Below are positions 6,018 through 12,777 of a stretch of 15,544 bases of DNA, one piece after another. Positions within the stretch are counted from its first letter, which is position 1, and each line of letters begins with the position of its first letter. This stretch comes from JAVBUP01 sp031555175 (GTDB lineage: Bacteria > Bacillota_I > Bacilli_A > Erysipelotrichales > Coprobacillaceae): positions 1 to 15,544 of the forward strand of contig JAVBUP010000039.1 in assembly GCA_031555175.1 (NCBI GenBank). Reading direction: 5' to 3'. The translations under genes and the position numbers were made by a program. The notes below the pieces were generated by a model. The model made no database searches. It was not told the DNA's origin and worked only from the letters and a program-made list of their open reading frames with translations.

Positions 6018-6434
6018 ATGAAGAAAGGAAGAATTAGTGCAGTATTATTTGGGTTAGTACTCTCAGTAGTCTATGGTGTTATATACATAAAATATTTTGA
6101 GATATCAAACGCTAAAGCAATTGTTGATTTTGAAGCAGTATCTATTTTCACTAATCAAATAGGAGCTTATGCAAATATTGAAAAAATGGAAGAGACGAAA
6201 GGAAAACTAAAAGATGAGATAGCCTCATTTAATCAATATTCAAAAGATGGATTAACATTTTTGTTATCTATTATTACTTTGAGTCGTGAAGAAAGTGAAG
6301 CGCAGAAAACAAAACTTAATGAACTTGGTTATAATGTCATTGTAAAGGAGTATAAGATCCAAGATGAATCTATATTCAATGAAGTAAACCAGGGCAGTTA
6401 CGATAATTTCTTGCTCTGGTTAGCTAGCAATTAA
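6018..6434 (+). CDS. Single-pass membrane protein with SPOR-like domain (SpoIIB-like position)
   Basis: A 138-residue protein with a short basic N-terminus, one transmembrane helix (about 7-25) and an extracytoplasmic domain. Residues 41-113 read like a divergent SPOR repeat: VSIFTNQIGAYANIEKMEE for the first strand and helix (compare QVGAFSN..A), then FLLSIITLSREESEAQKTKLNELGY for the second half. SPOR domains bind denuded septal peptidoglycan. In B. subtilis the SPOR protein SpoIIB is encoded just upstream of maf and radC; here the gene touches radC directly (TAATG overlap) and maf is missing. The start at ATG 6018 is preferred over GTG 6009 and ATG 6012 because AGGTGA (6007-6012) precedes it. 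The SPOR call rests on pattern and gene order, so it is moderate. Confidence 0.6.
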   Translation: MKKGRISAVLFGLVLSVVYGVIYIKYFEISNAKAIVDFEAVSIFTNQIGAYANIEKMEETKGKLKDEIASFNQYSKDGLTFLLSIITLSREESEAQKTKLNELGYNVIVKEYKIQDESIFNEVNQGSYDNFLLWLASN

Positions 6435-7126
6435 TGGGAGTTAAAGACTTAGAAGCATATGACCAACCAAGAAAAAAAGCTATGCTATATGGCATAGATA
6501 AGTTATCAAATATTGAGTTATTAGCAGTGATACTAAGGACGGGTTCAAATAAGCAATCCGTTCTTTCTTTAGCAGAATCAATTCTGGAACAGTATAAGAA
6601 CATGCACGATTTATCGAGTGCATCTATACATGAGTTAATGAATATTACTGGCGTAAAAGAGGCAAAAGCAGTTAGTATTGCCGCTGCTTTTGAAATAATA
6701 AAAAGGATAGATTATCCAAAAGTAAGTGAAGCAATAACTAATAGTGAGGATGTATATCACCTCTATAACAAGCGATTCAGAAATGAAAAACAAGAGCATT
6801 TTGTGGTGATATGCTTAGATACTAAGAATAAGATAATAACAGATAAAACTATTTTCAAGGGTACCTTATCTAGTAGTGAAATTCATCCCCGTGAGATATA
6901 TAAAGAAGCTATCAAGTCTAGTTGTCAAAGTATTATCTGTTTACATAATCATCCAAGTGGTAATCCTACCCCAAGCACTGAAGATTTTATTATCACGAGC
7001 CAATTGGTTGATGCAAGTAAAGTTATGGGAATAAGGTTTTTAGACCATATTATAATTGGGCAGAATATGTTTTATAGTATGCTAGACCATGATGATTTGT
7101 TTAGAATTGAAAATGGCAAAGATTAA
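6434..7126 (+). CDS. radC: RadC family protein (JAMM/MPN+ domain)
   Basis: A 230-residue RadC-family protein. Residues 1-95 hold the helix-hairpin-helix module (KLSNIELLAVILRTG, then MNITGVKEAKAVSIAA), and 105-225 the JAB1/MPN+ metallo-domain with HxHx7Sx2D as HNHPSGNPTPSTED (His171, His173, Ser181, Asp184) and the partner Glu at EHFVV (about 121). All metal ligands are present, so it should be a metalloprotein of the JAMM class. The cellular role of RadC is unsettled; the old DNA-repair name is not well supported. It overlaps the SPOR gene stop by one base and has no separate strong ribosome site, so it is probably translationally coupled. Confidence 0.95.
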   Translation: MGVKDLEAYDQPRKKAMLYGIDKLSNIELLAVILRTGSNKQSVLSLAESILEQYKNMHDLSSASIHELMNITGVKEAKAVSIAAAFEIIKRIDYPKVSEAITNSEDVYHLYNKRFRNEKQEHFVVICLDTKNKIITDKTIFKGTLSSSEIHPREIYKEAIKSSCQSIICLHNHPSGNPTPSTEDFIITSQLVDASKVMGIRFLDHIIIGQNMFYSMLDHDDLFRIENGKD

Positions 7127-7161
7127 TGGTAAAATGATAAGAGCTAGGATGTGAAATAACG

Positions 7162-8343
7162 ATGAAAAAATACATACCACTATTTGCAATAATAACTGTA
7201 TCTTTTATTATATGTTTTATCTCTATTAATACTCGTTACAATGAGTTTTATCGTGTGCCAGGGGCTAGTGATGAAAGAGTTAAAATGTTTAAGGAGTATT
7301 TAACAGCAGAAGAGCAAAAATATTTAGTCGAAAATGTTATAAACTCATCGCTATTTATTGATTATATTGAAGATGATAATTTTAAACTTATAAATTATGA
7401 AAATTATAACTCTGTTAGAATTGTATATTCTGATATGCCATTAAATGAATTAATAATAAAAACTAATAATGTTATCGAAAAACTAAGTTTAGTAGCTCCA
7501 TTAGATATTGAAGTAAAATTAGCACAGCTTTTACAAGCAGGGTTATTTGAAGATGCGGCAAGGAGCAGTGATTTTGATTATGATAGTATAGCATATTATG
7601 GGGCAATTGCTCCAGCATATGAAGGTAATACATTATATATTAAAGATACGATCTTATTAAAGGAAGCATTAGTAAAGCAAGGAGTATCTGAAAATAACTT
7701 GTTATCAGCGTTTCAAAGTATTGGGAAAAATTATAATAGTCAAGGAATAAGGAAATTACTAAATAATAGTAAAACAAATGAGAATTCTAAAATTGTAATC
7801 GATCCATCACAGTTACTAACTATAGTCAACAATGGCAATTATATTGGTAGCTATGAAATCCCAGATGATCAACTAAGCATCGCATTAGATATACCTAGAG
7901 TTATTTATTCAATATATTTAAGGCAAAATGCGTATGACAATTTAAAAAACATGTGTGCTGCTATTGAATCTGAGCTAGAAGGTAATTGTGGAGGAATGCT
8001 GTTGTATCTAGGTTATCAAACAGAGGGAGAACTGTCATATTTAGCAAGTGGTATTGCTGGTACATTTGCAGCAGGGTATAATGAGTTCCAGTTGGGAAAT
8101 ACCATTATGATTACTTTACGAGATATTGGTAAGAGAGACTTCGCGGATACTAAGTTATACCAATGGTTAGTTGACCATGGGCATGAGTATGGTTATATTG
8201 TACGTTATCCACAAGGAAAAGAACAAATTACTGGACACGCATATTCCAATAATATTTTCCGTTATATAGGTGTTGACAATGCTACACTTGTACATGAGAA
8301 TAACATTGCACTAGAAGAGGTTGCAACATGGGTAAAAGAATAG
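7162..8343 (+). CDS. Catalytically dead VanY/DacB-like M15B carboxypeptidase homologue
   Basis: A 393-residue protein with an N-terminal membrane anchor (about 5-22), an unrecognised extracytoplasmic region (30-245) and a C-terminal domain (about 255-393) with the framework of D,D-carboxypeptidase family M15B. WLVDHGHEYGYIVRYPQGKE (335-354), ITGHAY and FRYIGVDNA align with the family's WL...YGFI.RYP.GKE.ITG...EPWH.RY(V/I)G. The active site is gone: the zinc motif SEHxxGLAxD reads NEFQLGNTIM (307-316), so His is Phe309 and Asp is Met316; EPWH reads SNNI (362-365), so the catalytic Glu is Ser and the last zinc His is Ile365; the substrate Arg of SGYRS is Gln286. It should be a non-catalytic wall or stem-peptide binder. 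It overlaps murI by 16 nt. AGGATGTG precedes the ATG. Confidence 0.8.
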   Translation: MKKYIPLFAIITVSFIICFISINTRYNEFYRVPGASDERVKMFKEYLTAEEQKYLVENVINSSLFIDYIEDDNFKLINYENYNSVRIVYSDMPLNELIIKTNNVIEKLSLVAPLDIEVKLAQLLQAGLFEDAARSSDFDYDSIAYYGAIAPAYEGNTLYIKDTILLKEALVKQGVSENNLLSAFQSIGKNYNSQGIRKLLNNSKTNENSKIVIDPSQLLTIVNNGNYIGSYEIPDDQLSIALDIPRVIYSIYLRQNAYDNLKNMCAAIESELEGNCGGMLLYLGYQTEGELSYLASGIAGTFAAGYNEFQLGNTIMITLRDIGKRDFADTKLYQWLVDHGHEYGYIVRYPQGKEQITGHAYSNNIFRYIGVDNATLVHENNIALEEVATWVKE

Positions 8344-9089
8344 GATTATTCGATTCAGGTGTTGGTGGTTTAACTGTTTTGGCTAAAATCATGCAGAAAT
8401 ACCCGACTATGGACATTATATATGTTGGGGATAACGGACATTGTCCATATGGTGATAAAACAAAACAACAGCTATTAACATATTCCAGTGGAATAGTAGA
8501 GTATTTCTTAGCACAAGGAATTAATGATATTGTATTAGCATGTAATACGACAACAAGTACAGTGCTAAATGATTTGATTGAAAAATATCCAGAAGTTAAC
8601 TTTGTGGGAGTAATAGATTCAACAGTTAATGCCCTGTTAACTACTAGTTGCAAAAAAGTGTTGGTTATTGCAACTAATGCGACTATTTCTTCTAATGTCT
8701 ATCAAGACTTAATTTTAAGCAAAGATAATACAATAGATGTTGCTCAACTAGCGACACCTTCACTTGTTCCACTAATTGAAAGTGGGGAATATCTTAATAA
8801 TTTAGAAACTCATCTAAATGAACTATTATCTGACTATTTAGGTAAGATTGATGGTATTATTCTAGGGTGTACGCATTATCCAATTATTAGTACTCAAATT
8901 GCGAAAGTATTGGGTAATGAAGTAGAGATAATTTCAAGTAGTGAGGCGATTGTAAATGAGATACCTGACTTTGAAGGAACAGGGAGAATAGAAATATTTA
9001 CTACTGGGGCTATTGATACTTTCATACTTTCAAGTAAAGGTTTTTTCGAATATGAAGATATAGAAGTAAAACGACTTTATATAAAATAA
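8328..9089 (+). CDS. murI: Glutamate racemase
   Basis: Converts L-glutamate to D-glutamate for the peptidoglycan stem peptide. The 253 residues match the family: GLFDSGVGGLTVL (catalytic Asp9, Ser10), YVGDNGHCPYGDK, first catalytic Cys72 in ACNTTTS, and second catalytic Cys181 in GCTHYP followed by the His-Tyr-Pro signature. GAAGAGG (8314-8320) lies 7 nt before the ATG, inside the end of the VanY-like gene, so the two are co-transcribed. A strong terminator starts within its last codons. The murI-then-gerM order resembles racE-gerM of B. subtilis. Confidence 0.96.
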   Translation: MGKRIGLFDSGVGGLTVLAKIMQKYPTMDIIYVGDNGHCPYGDKTKQQLLTYSSGIVEYFLAQGINDIVLACNTTTSTVLNDLIEKYPEVNFVGVIDSTVNALLTTSCKKVLVIATNATISSNVYQDLILSKDNTIDVAQLATPSLVPLIESGEYLNNLETHLNELLSDYLGKIDGIILGCTHYPIISTQIAKVLGNEVEIISSSEAIVNEIPDFEGTGRIEIFTTGAIDTFILSSKGFFEYEDIEVKRLYIK

Positions 9090-9103
9090 AAGTCGTTTTT
9101 TTT
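9068..9103 (+). terminator. Terminator of the murI unit
   Basis: AAAACGACTTT (9068-9078) pairs with AAAGTCGTTTT (9089-9099) around a 10-nt AT loop, and the T-run extends to 9103. The hairpin overlaps the murI stop codon. Confidence 0.88.
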
Positions 9104-9130
9104 CATATTTATGATTCCTCTTCATATTGT
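9103..9130 (+). promoter_or_regulatory. Weak sigma-E-like promoter before the GerM-like gene
   Basis: TCATATT (9103-9109) fits the sigma-E -35 and CATATTGT (9123-9130) fits its -10 at 6 of 8 bases, with a 13-bp gap, the same layout as at 5974-6001. An 8-bp direct repeat TTCATATT (9102, 9121) underlies both halves. The predicted start would be very close to the ribosome site. The AT-rich background makes chance matches likely. Confidence 0.22.
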
Positions 9131-9149
9131 TTAATAGGAGGGCTATATA

Positions 9150-10127
9150 ATGAATGAAAAGAAGCTAAAACTTGTAATCATATCCATCCTTTGTGTATTC
9201 TCAGTCTTTGTATACTATAAAGGCAATGATAAAAAAACAATTGAAAAAGAAGTAGTCGAAATAGCTAATAAAGATTACCGTCAAGTATTTTATCTAGATA
9301 AAGATGGAACTTTGATACCAATCTCAATAGCAATTGAGAAAGAAACTTCTATCGAAGCACAAGTTAAAACAATGATTGAAAAAATGAGTAGTGAAGCAGA
9401 AGCAAATAAGACTGGTATGCATGCAATACTACCAACGAACTTGAAGGTGTTAAGTTTTGTTGTGCAAGATGGGAAGGGCTATGTGAATTTTTCTAGTGAA
9501 CTTGCCACATATCCAAAAGAAAAAGAGTTGAAAGTTCTAGAAGCTATTGTTTGGACTGTGACACAATATAAGGAAGTAAAAGAGGTAGAAATCCAAATGG
9601 AGGGTGAAAAACTAACTCATATGCCAGTAGATAATCTTCCAATTACTAAATCATTGAGTAGAAATTTAGGGATAAATAACTTTGAACATAACAAATTACC
9701 ATTGCATGAGACAAAGGGAGTTACCTTTTATTATGTAAAGGAAGTTTCTGGTCAAACATTATATGTTCCTAAGACAGTGCGTGTATCAAGTGATTTAGCA
9801 AGTGTTAAGGAAGTTATGGATGTAATACTTGATAATATTAGTGTTTCAAGTAGTCTAGAGCAAAATGAAAATTATAAAGGCTTAATGGTTTTAGGAAACA
9901 CTGATTTAATTGATGGAAAATTAGTCATTAATTTAAATGAAAAAGCATTATCAGGAGACTTACAAATATCGAAAGAGTTATATGATTCATTAGTTCTATC
10001 TATTCAATGCATTGAAGGGGTAGAGACAGTCTCAATAATGGTAGAAGATCAAATAGTAAATGTTTCTGGATTTAGTGAAGAAGAAATTCAAGTTAGTAAT
10101 GTTGTTTATAATGTAGTGGCATCATAG
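9150..10127 (+). CDS. gerM: GerM-like protein with two GerMN domains
   Basis: A 325-residue extracytoplasmic protein with an N-terminal transmembrane anchor (about 6-23). Two GerMN domains follow, about 46-165 and 190-310. Each has the pattern of a charged strand pair, a helical segment (AQVKTMIEKM; VKEVMDVILDNI), then a DGK-hydrophobic-N turn (VVQDGKGYVNFSSEL; LIDGKLVINLNEKAL) and a final helix and strand. B. subtilis GerM, a twin-GerMN protein needed for sporulation and germination, lies just after racE. Unlike GerM it has no convincing lipobox (SILC has Leu before Cys), so it is probably membrane-anchored rather than a lipoprotein. ATAGGAGGG precedes the ATG. The family call is good; the sporulation role is inferred from context. 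Confidence 0.78.
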   Translation: MNEKKLKLVIISILCVFSVFVYYKGNDKKTIEKEVVEIANKDYRQVFYLDKDGTLIPISIAIEKETSIEAQVKTMIEKMSSEAEANKTGMHAILPTNLKVLSFVVQDGKGYVNFSSELATYPKEKELKVLEAIVWTVTQYKEVKEVEIQMEGEKLTHMPVDNLPITKSLSRNLGINNFEHNKLPLHETKGVTFYYVKEVSGQTLYVPKTVRVSSDLASVKEVMDVILDNISVSSSLEQNENYKGLMVLGNTDLIDGKLVINLNEKALSGDLQISKELYDSLVLSIQCIEGVETVSIMVEDQIVNVSGFSEEEIQVSNVVYNVVAS

Positions 10128-10146
10128 TGTAAATATTATTGATTTA

Positions 10147-10155
10147 TGGTATAGT
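10147..10155 (+). promoter_or_regulatory. Possible extended -10 promoter of the phosphoesterase gene
   Basis: TGGTATAGT (TGn + TATAGT) lies 16 nt before the start codon, with no clear -35. It could give the phosphoesterase its own weak transcription besides read-through from the GerM-like gene. Confidence 0.3.
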
Positions 10156-10171
10156 ATTTGTGGTGATATTA

Positions 10172-10633
10172 ATGAAAGTTGTTGTAGCAAGTGATAATCA
10201 TGGTAATCTAAATGATTTAAAATATATATTAAATTACGAGAAAAATGTGGATTATTTTATTCATTGCGGTGATAGTGAAATGCATGGGGAAGAGATTAGT
10301 CCGTTTATTAGTGTTAGGGGTAATAATGACTATTTCTCAGATTTTATGGATATATGTGAGTTGCAAGTTGGCGCAAGAAAAATAGTATTCCTTCATGGGC
10401 ATCGCTTAGGGTTGTATGGTAATGCCAGGGAAATACTATATAATAAAGCGCTGAGTTGTAATGCTGATATACTATGTTTTGGTCATACTCACACCCCATA
10501 TCATACTGTATATAAAGGTATTCATTTACTAAACCCGGGGTCAACAAGTAGACCAAGATCGAGTTCAGGCAAAACGTATGCTGTAATATATATAGATGAT
10601 GAAGTAGAAGTAGAATTTCATACAATAAAATAA
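10172..10633 (+). CDS. YfcE/MJ0936 (YsnB-like) metallophosphoesterase
   Basis: A 153-residue calcineurin-like phosphoesterase with all metal motifs in order: SDNHGN (Asp and His near residue 7), HCGDSE, RGNNDY, FLHGH and FGHTHTP, ending in the usual LLNPGSTSRPR. Small proteins of this class hydrolyse phosphodiesters in vitro; the natural substrate is usually unknown. The start at ATG 10172 is chosen over an upstream ATG at 10139 because homologues begin at MKVVVASD and GGTGAT lies just before it. In B. subtilis the homologue ysnB lies in the racE-gerM-rph-ysnA-ysnB cluster; rph and ysnA are absent here, so the block is a shortened version. Confidence 0.88.
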   Translation: MKVVVASDNHGNLNDLKYILNYEKNVDYFIHCGDSEMHGEEISPFISVRGNNDYFSDFMDICELQVGARKIVFLHGHRLGLYGNAREILYNKALSCNADILCFGHTHTPYHTVYKGIHLLNPGSTSRPRSSSGKTYAVIYIDDEVEVEFHTIK

Positions 10634-10636
10634 AAA

Positions 10637-10657
10637 AGACCGCTAATGCGGTTTTTT
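10637..10657 (+). terminator. Terminator after the phosphoesterase gene
   Basis: ACCGC (10639-10643) and GCGGT (10648-10652) form a short GC stem with a TAAT loop, flanked by AAA...TTTTTT. It lies 6 nt before the 3' end of the opposing tRNA gene and could also work on the minus strand. Confidence 0.8.
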
Positions 10658-10662
10658 ATAAA

Positions 10663-10739
10663 TGGCGTCCTGAAAGGGATTCGAACCCCCGACCGTACGC
10701 TTAGAAGGCGTATGCTCTATCCGGCTGAGCTATCAGGAC
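10663..10739 (-). tRNA. tRNA-Arg (anticodon UCU)
   Basis: Read on the minus strand this gives a full 77-nt cloverleaf: acceptor arms GTCCTGA and TCAGGAC, D-arm AGCTCAGCCGGATAGAGC, anticodon stem TACGC/GCGTA with loop CTTCTAA (anticodon TCT at 10703-10705), T-arm GGGGGTTCGAATCCC, discriminator G and an encoded CCA (10663-10665). It decodes AGA and AGG, the common arginine codons of this AT-rich genome. No integrated element is seen at its 3' end. Confidence 0.97.
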
Positions 10740-10757
10740 AATTTTGTCGGCTAATAT

Positions 10758-10785
10758 AGTATATCATATCTAGAAGATAAATCAA
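10758..10785 (-). promoter_or_regulatory. Promoter of tRNA-Arg
   Basis: On the minus strand, TTGATT (10780-10785) and TATACT (10758-10763) are spaced by 16 bp, and the -10 is preceded by TGA (an extended -10). The tRNA begins 18 nt downstream of the -10. Confidence 0.75.
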
Positions 10786-10793
10786 GAATAAAT

Positions 10794-10828
10794 TTTTAAA
10801 AAAATAGGTGGAGTAAACCACCTATTTT
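10794..10828 (-). terminator. Terminator of degV
   Basis: AAAATAGGTGG (10801-10811) pairs with CCACCTATTTT (10818-10828) around a 6-nt loop. On the minus strand the stem runs into a T-tract. It separates degV from the tRNA gene downstream. Confidence 0.85.
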
Positions 10829-10840
10829 AATTCATTTTTT

Positions 10841-11695
10841 CTATTTTTTTGCGTATGCTAGTGCGACTACGTTTGGGCCCACATGGCACGCTACGCTTAG
10901 CGATAAATCCATAATTTGAATATCTTTATCTAGATAGCTATCTTGAACAATCCCTCTAAATTCAATTGCTTTATCAAGGCAATTTGTATGAACTACAAAT
11001 AAATTGACTTGATCAAGTGTTAAGTTAGCATCAGCGATATCCTTATTGATTGCATCAACCATAATTGAATAGGCCTTGTTTTCTGTTCTGACTTTTTCAT
11101 AGGAATCAATTTTCCCACCTTTTAATTGAAGAACTGGCTTAATTTTCAATAAACTTCCTAAAGCAGCGGCTGAAGCAGTTACACGTCCACCACGTTTTAA
11201 ATACTCAAGTGTAGGGACAATTAGATATGCTGCATTGTTAGCTTTATTAGCTTCCAATATATCTTTAATTTCATTTGCTGTTTTTCCATCATTAACGTAA
11301 TTTATAGCATGTAGAACATCTTGATATAGCATTACAGCAATTCTTTGCGTATCAGCTACAATTACTTTTCCAGTATACTCTTGATCAGCCAACATTTTAG
11401 CTGATTGATATGTCCCGGATAAACTACTAGACATCGGAATAAATAGTATTTCTTCATAATCTTTTAAAATGCTATCCCATATCTCGCATAATGCTCCAAT
11501 CGCTGGTTGAGATGTAAATATTTGTGATTTTTCTGTTAAAAAAGAGTAAAATTCAGTTGTTGATAAATCTATGCCTTCGTTATAATCTACGCCATTAATA
11601 GTAAATGGCATCGGCACTACATAGACACCAAGTTCGCCTGCAAGCTGCTGCGAAATTCCACTATTACTGTCTGTTAAAATTGCAGTTTTTTTCAT
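10841..11695 (-). CDS. degV: DegV-family fatty-acid-binding protein (FakB-like)
   Basis: A 284-residue cytoplasmic DegV-fold protein that binds a single fatty acid and, in the FakA/FakB system, presents it to the kinase FakA for phosphorylation and lipid use. Family motifs occur in order: ILTDSNSGIS at the N-terminus, TSQPAIG (61-67), the fatty-acid carboxylate loop IPMSSSLSGTYQSA (86-99), LEYLKRGGRV in the middle, and ACHVGPN near the C-terminus. TTGGAGGT (11703-11710) lies 7 nt before the ATG. It is monocistronic and divergent from the DUF975 gene. No fakA is in the window, so the partner kinase must be elsewhere. The preferred fatty acid cannot be told from sequence. Confidence 0.92.
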   Translation of the reverse strand: MKKTAILTDSNSGISQQLAGELGVYVVPMPFTINGVDYNEGIDLSTTEFYSFLTEKSQIFTSQPAIGALCEIWDSILKDYEEILFIPMSSSLSGTYQSAKMLADQEYTGKVIVADTQRIAVMLYQDVLHAINYVNDGKTANEIKDILEANKANNAAYLIVPTLEYLKRGGRVTASAAALGSLLKIKPVLQLKGGKIDSYEKVRTENKAYSIMVDAINKDIADANLTLDQVNLFVVHTNCLDKAIEFRGIVQDSYLDKDIQIMDLSLSVACHVGPNVVALAYAKK

Positions 11696-11718
11696 GTGTC
11701 ATACCTCCAATAGTACAT

Positions 11719-11747
11719 ATTTTAGCACTTTTACATGAAAAGCACAA
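11719..11747 (-). promoter_or_regulatory. Promoter of degV
   Basis: On the minus strand, TTGTGC (11742-11747), a 17-bp gap and TAAAAT (11719-11724). The -35 is weak and the -10 moderate. Confidence 0.45.
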
Positions 11748-11753
11748 CTATAT

Positions 11754-11766
11754 AGGTAAATTACCT
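11754..11766. promoter_or_regulatory. Small inverted repeat between divergent promoters
   Basis: AGGTAA-A-TTACCT, a 6-1-6 palindrome just upstream of the degV -35 and about 40 bp before the -10 of the opposite gene. It could be an operator shared by both promoters, but at this length in AT-rich DNA chance is a real possibility. Confidence 0.25.
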
Positions 11767-11800
11767 TTATGTTATTTATACTGTATATTTTTGTGAAATA

Positions 11801-11809
11801 TGTTATAAT
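11801..11809 (+). promoter_or_regulatory. Extended -10 promoter of the DUF975-type gene
   Basis: TGTTATAAT (TGn + TATAAT) lies 25 nt before the start codon and 13 nt before AGGAGGT. The -35 is not distinct. Confidence 0.6.
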
Positions 11810-11834
11810 TAAAACAGTTTTTTAGGAGGTTTAT

Positions 11835-12746
11835 ATGAAATCAATACCAGAAATTAAAGATAGTGCTAAATCATTATATAATTCTAATGCATCTTTTATA
11901 TTTAGCACAATGTTTATTGCAATACTTCTAATTGGAGTACGCTCAGGATTAAGCCAAAATATTTGGTTAGCTATCCTATTATTCCTTACTTGGCCACTTG
12001 AGCATTGTATAGTATTAATTGTTTTAAGAACTGTAAAAGGAAAAGCTCGTGGCATTACTGTAAAAGATTATTTGTTTGAAGGATTTAAAGATTATAGACG
12101 TTGGATGGGGATATATGGCGGAAGAATGCTTTTAGCATATGGGTTCCAAATCGCTGTCATTGCTGTATTCATATTATTGGCATTACTTATTGGTAATGAT
12201 ATAGGCGTTTACTTAGACATGATAACAGATTTATTCACTGGTAGTTCTTCATTAATTTCGAACACTAGTGGTGGACTTGGATTTACAGAAGGTCAAACAT
12301 TCTTAAGCGCTCTCGCTTCAATTACAAGTACTGTTGTAGGATTTGTAGTATTAATGATGACATTTATTTTACCGTATTTCGCAGTTGATCAAAACTTAGA
12401 CTTTACTAGTGCATTCTCGAAAGCACGTGAGACAATGAAGGGTAAATATGTGAGATTATTCTTACTAAATATAAGCTATCTTGGATGGATTATATTATCT
12501 ATGTTAGGGACAGGAATGGTTATGATGTCAATTGGATCACTATATGGTTCATTTGTAAATCTTAATATTGAATTATCTGTACCTGTGTATATGTTTATAT
12601 ATAATTTCTTAACATCTGTTGTGTCTGCTGCATTCTCTGGATATATCTATCAAGGTAAATCTTACTTAGCAATTGGTGTATTCTATATGGATATAACAGG
12701 GCAATCAAAGAAGAGCACTTTCTTAGATAAGAAATCAAAAATTTAA
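11835..12746 (+). CDS. DUF975-family integral membrane protein
   Basis: A 303-residue polytopic membrane protein of unknown function. Hydrophobic segments lie at about 20-37, 43-64, 98-121, 160-183, 207-234 and 248-270, so about six helices. The segment ILPYFAVDQ...SAFSKARETMKGKYVRLF.L..SYLGWIIL (178-221) fits the DUF975 core pattern (LAPY..AD....A...S...M.GNK..LF.L.LSF.GW..L). The N-terminal SIPEIKDSAKSLY is the amphipathic helix usual before the first membrane span. AGGAGGT (11824-11830) is 4 nt before the ATG. It stands alone between a divergent degV and a convergent flavoprotein gene. No function should be assigned. Confidence 0.72.
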   Translation: MKSIPEIKDSAKSLYNSNASFIFSTMFIAILLIGVRSGLSQNIWLAILLFLTWPLEHCIVLIVLRTVKGKARGITVKDYLFEGFKDYRRWMGIYGGRMLLAYGFQIAVIAVFILLALLIGNDIGVYLDMITDLFTGSSSLISNTSGGLGFTEGQTFLSALASITSTVVGFVVLMMTFILPYFAVDQNLDFTSAFSKARETMKGKYVRLFLLNISYLGWIILSMLGTGMVMMSIGSLYGSFVNLNIELSVPVYMFIYNFLTSVVSAAFSGYIYQGKSYLAIGVFYMDITGQSKKSTFLDKKSKI

Positions 12747-12750
12747 AGAG

Positions 12751-12777
12751 AAAAACCGATTATTGAATCGGTTTTTT
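12751..12777. terminator. Bidirectional terminator between convergent genes
   Basis: AAAAACCGATT (12751-12761) pairs with AATCGGTTTTT (12766-12776) around ATTG, with A- and T-tracts on either side. It can end the DUF975 transcript rightwards and the flavoprotein transcript leftwards, and its T-tract overlaps the minus-strand stop codon. Confidence 0.88.

Noticed and set aside
8282..8653. Minus-strand frame of 123 codons across murI
   Set aside because: It overlaps the well-supported vanY-like and murI genes, has no ribosome site and no recognisable family.
9174..9200. Lipobox in the GerM-like protein
   Set aside because: The only Cys in the leader is preceded by Leu (SILC), not Gly, Ala or Ser, so lipidation is unlikely.
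10663..10785. Prophage or integrative element at the tRNA-Arg gene
   Set aside because: No integrase or repeated 3' tRNA end is seen; both sides carry ordinary genes.
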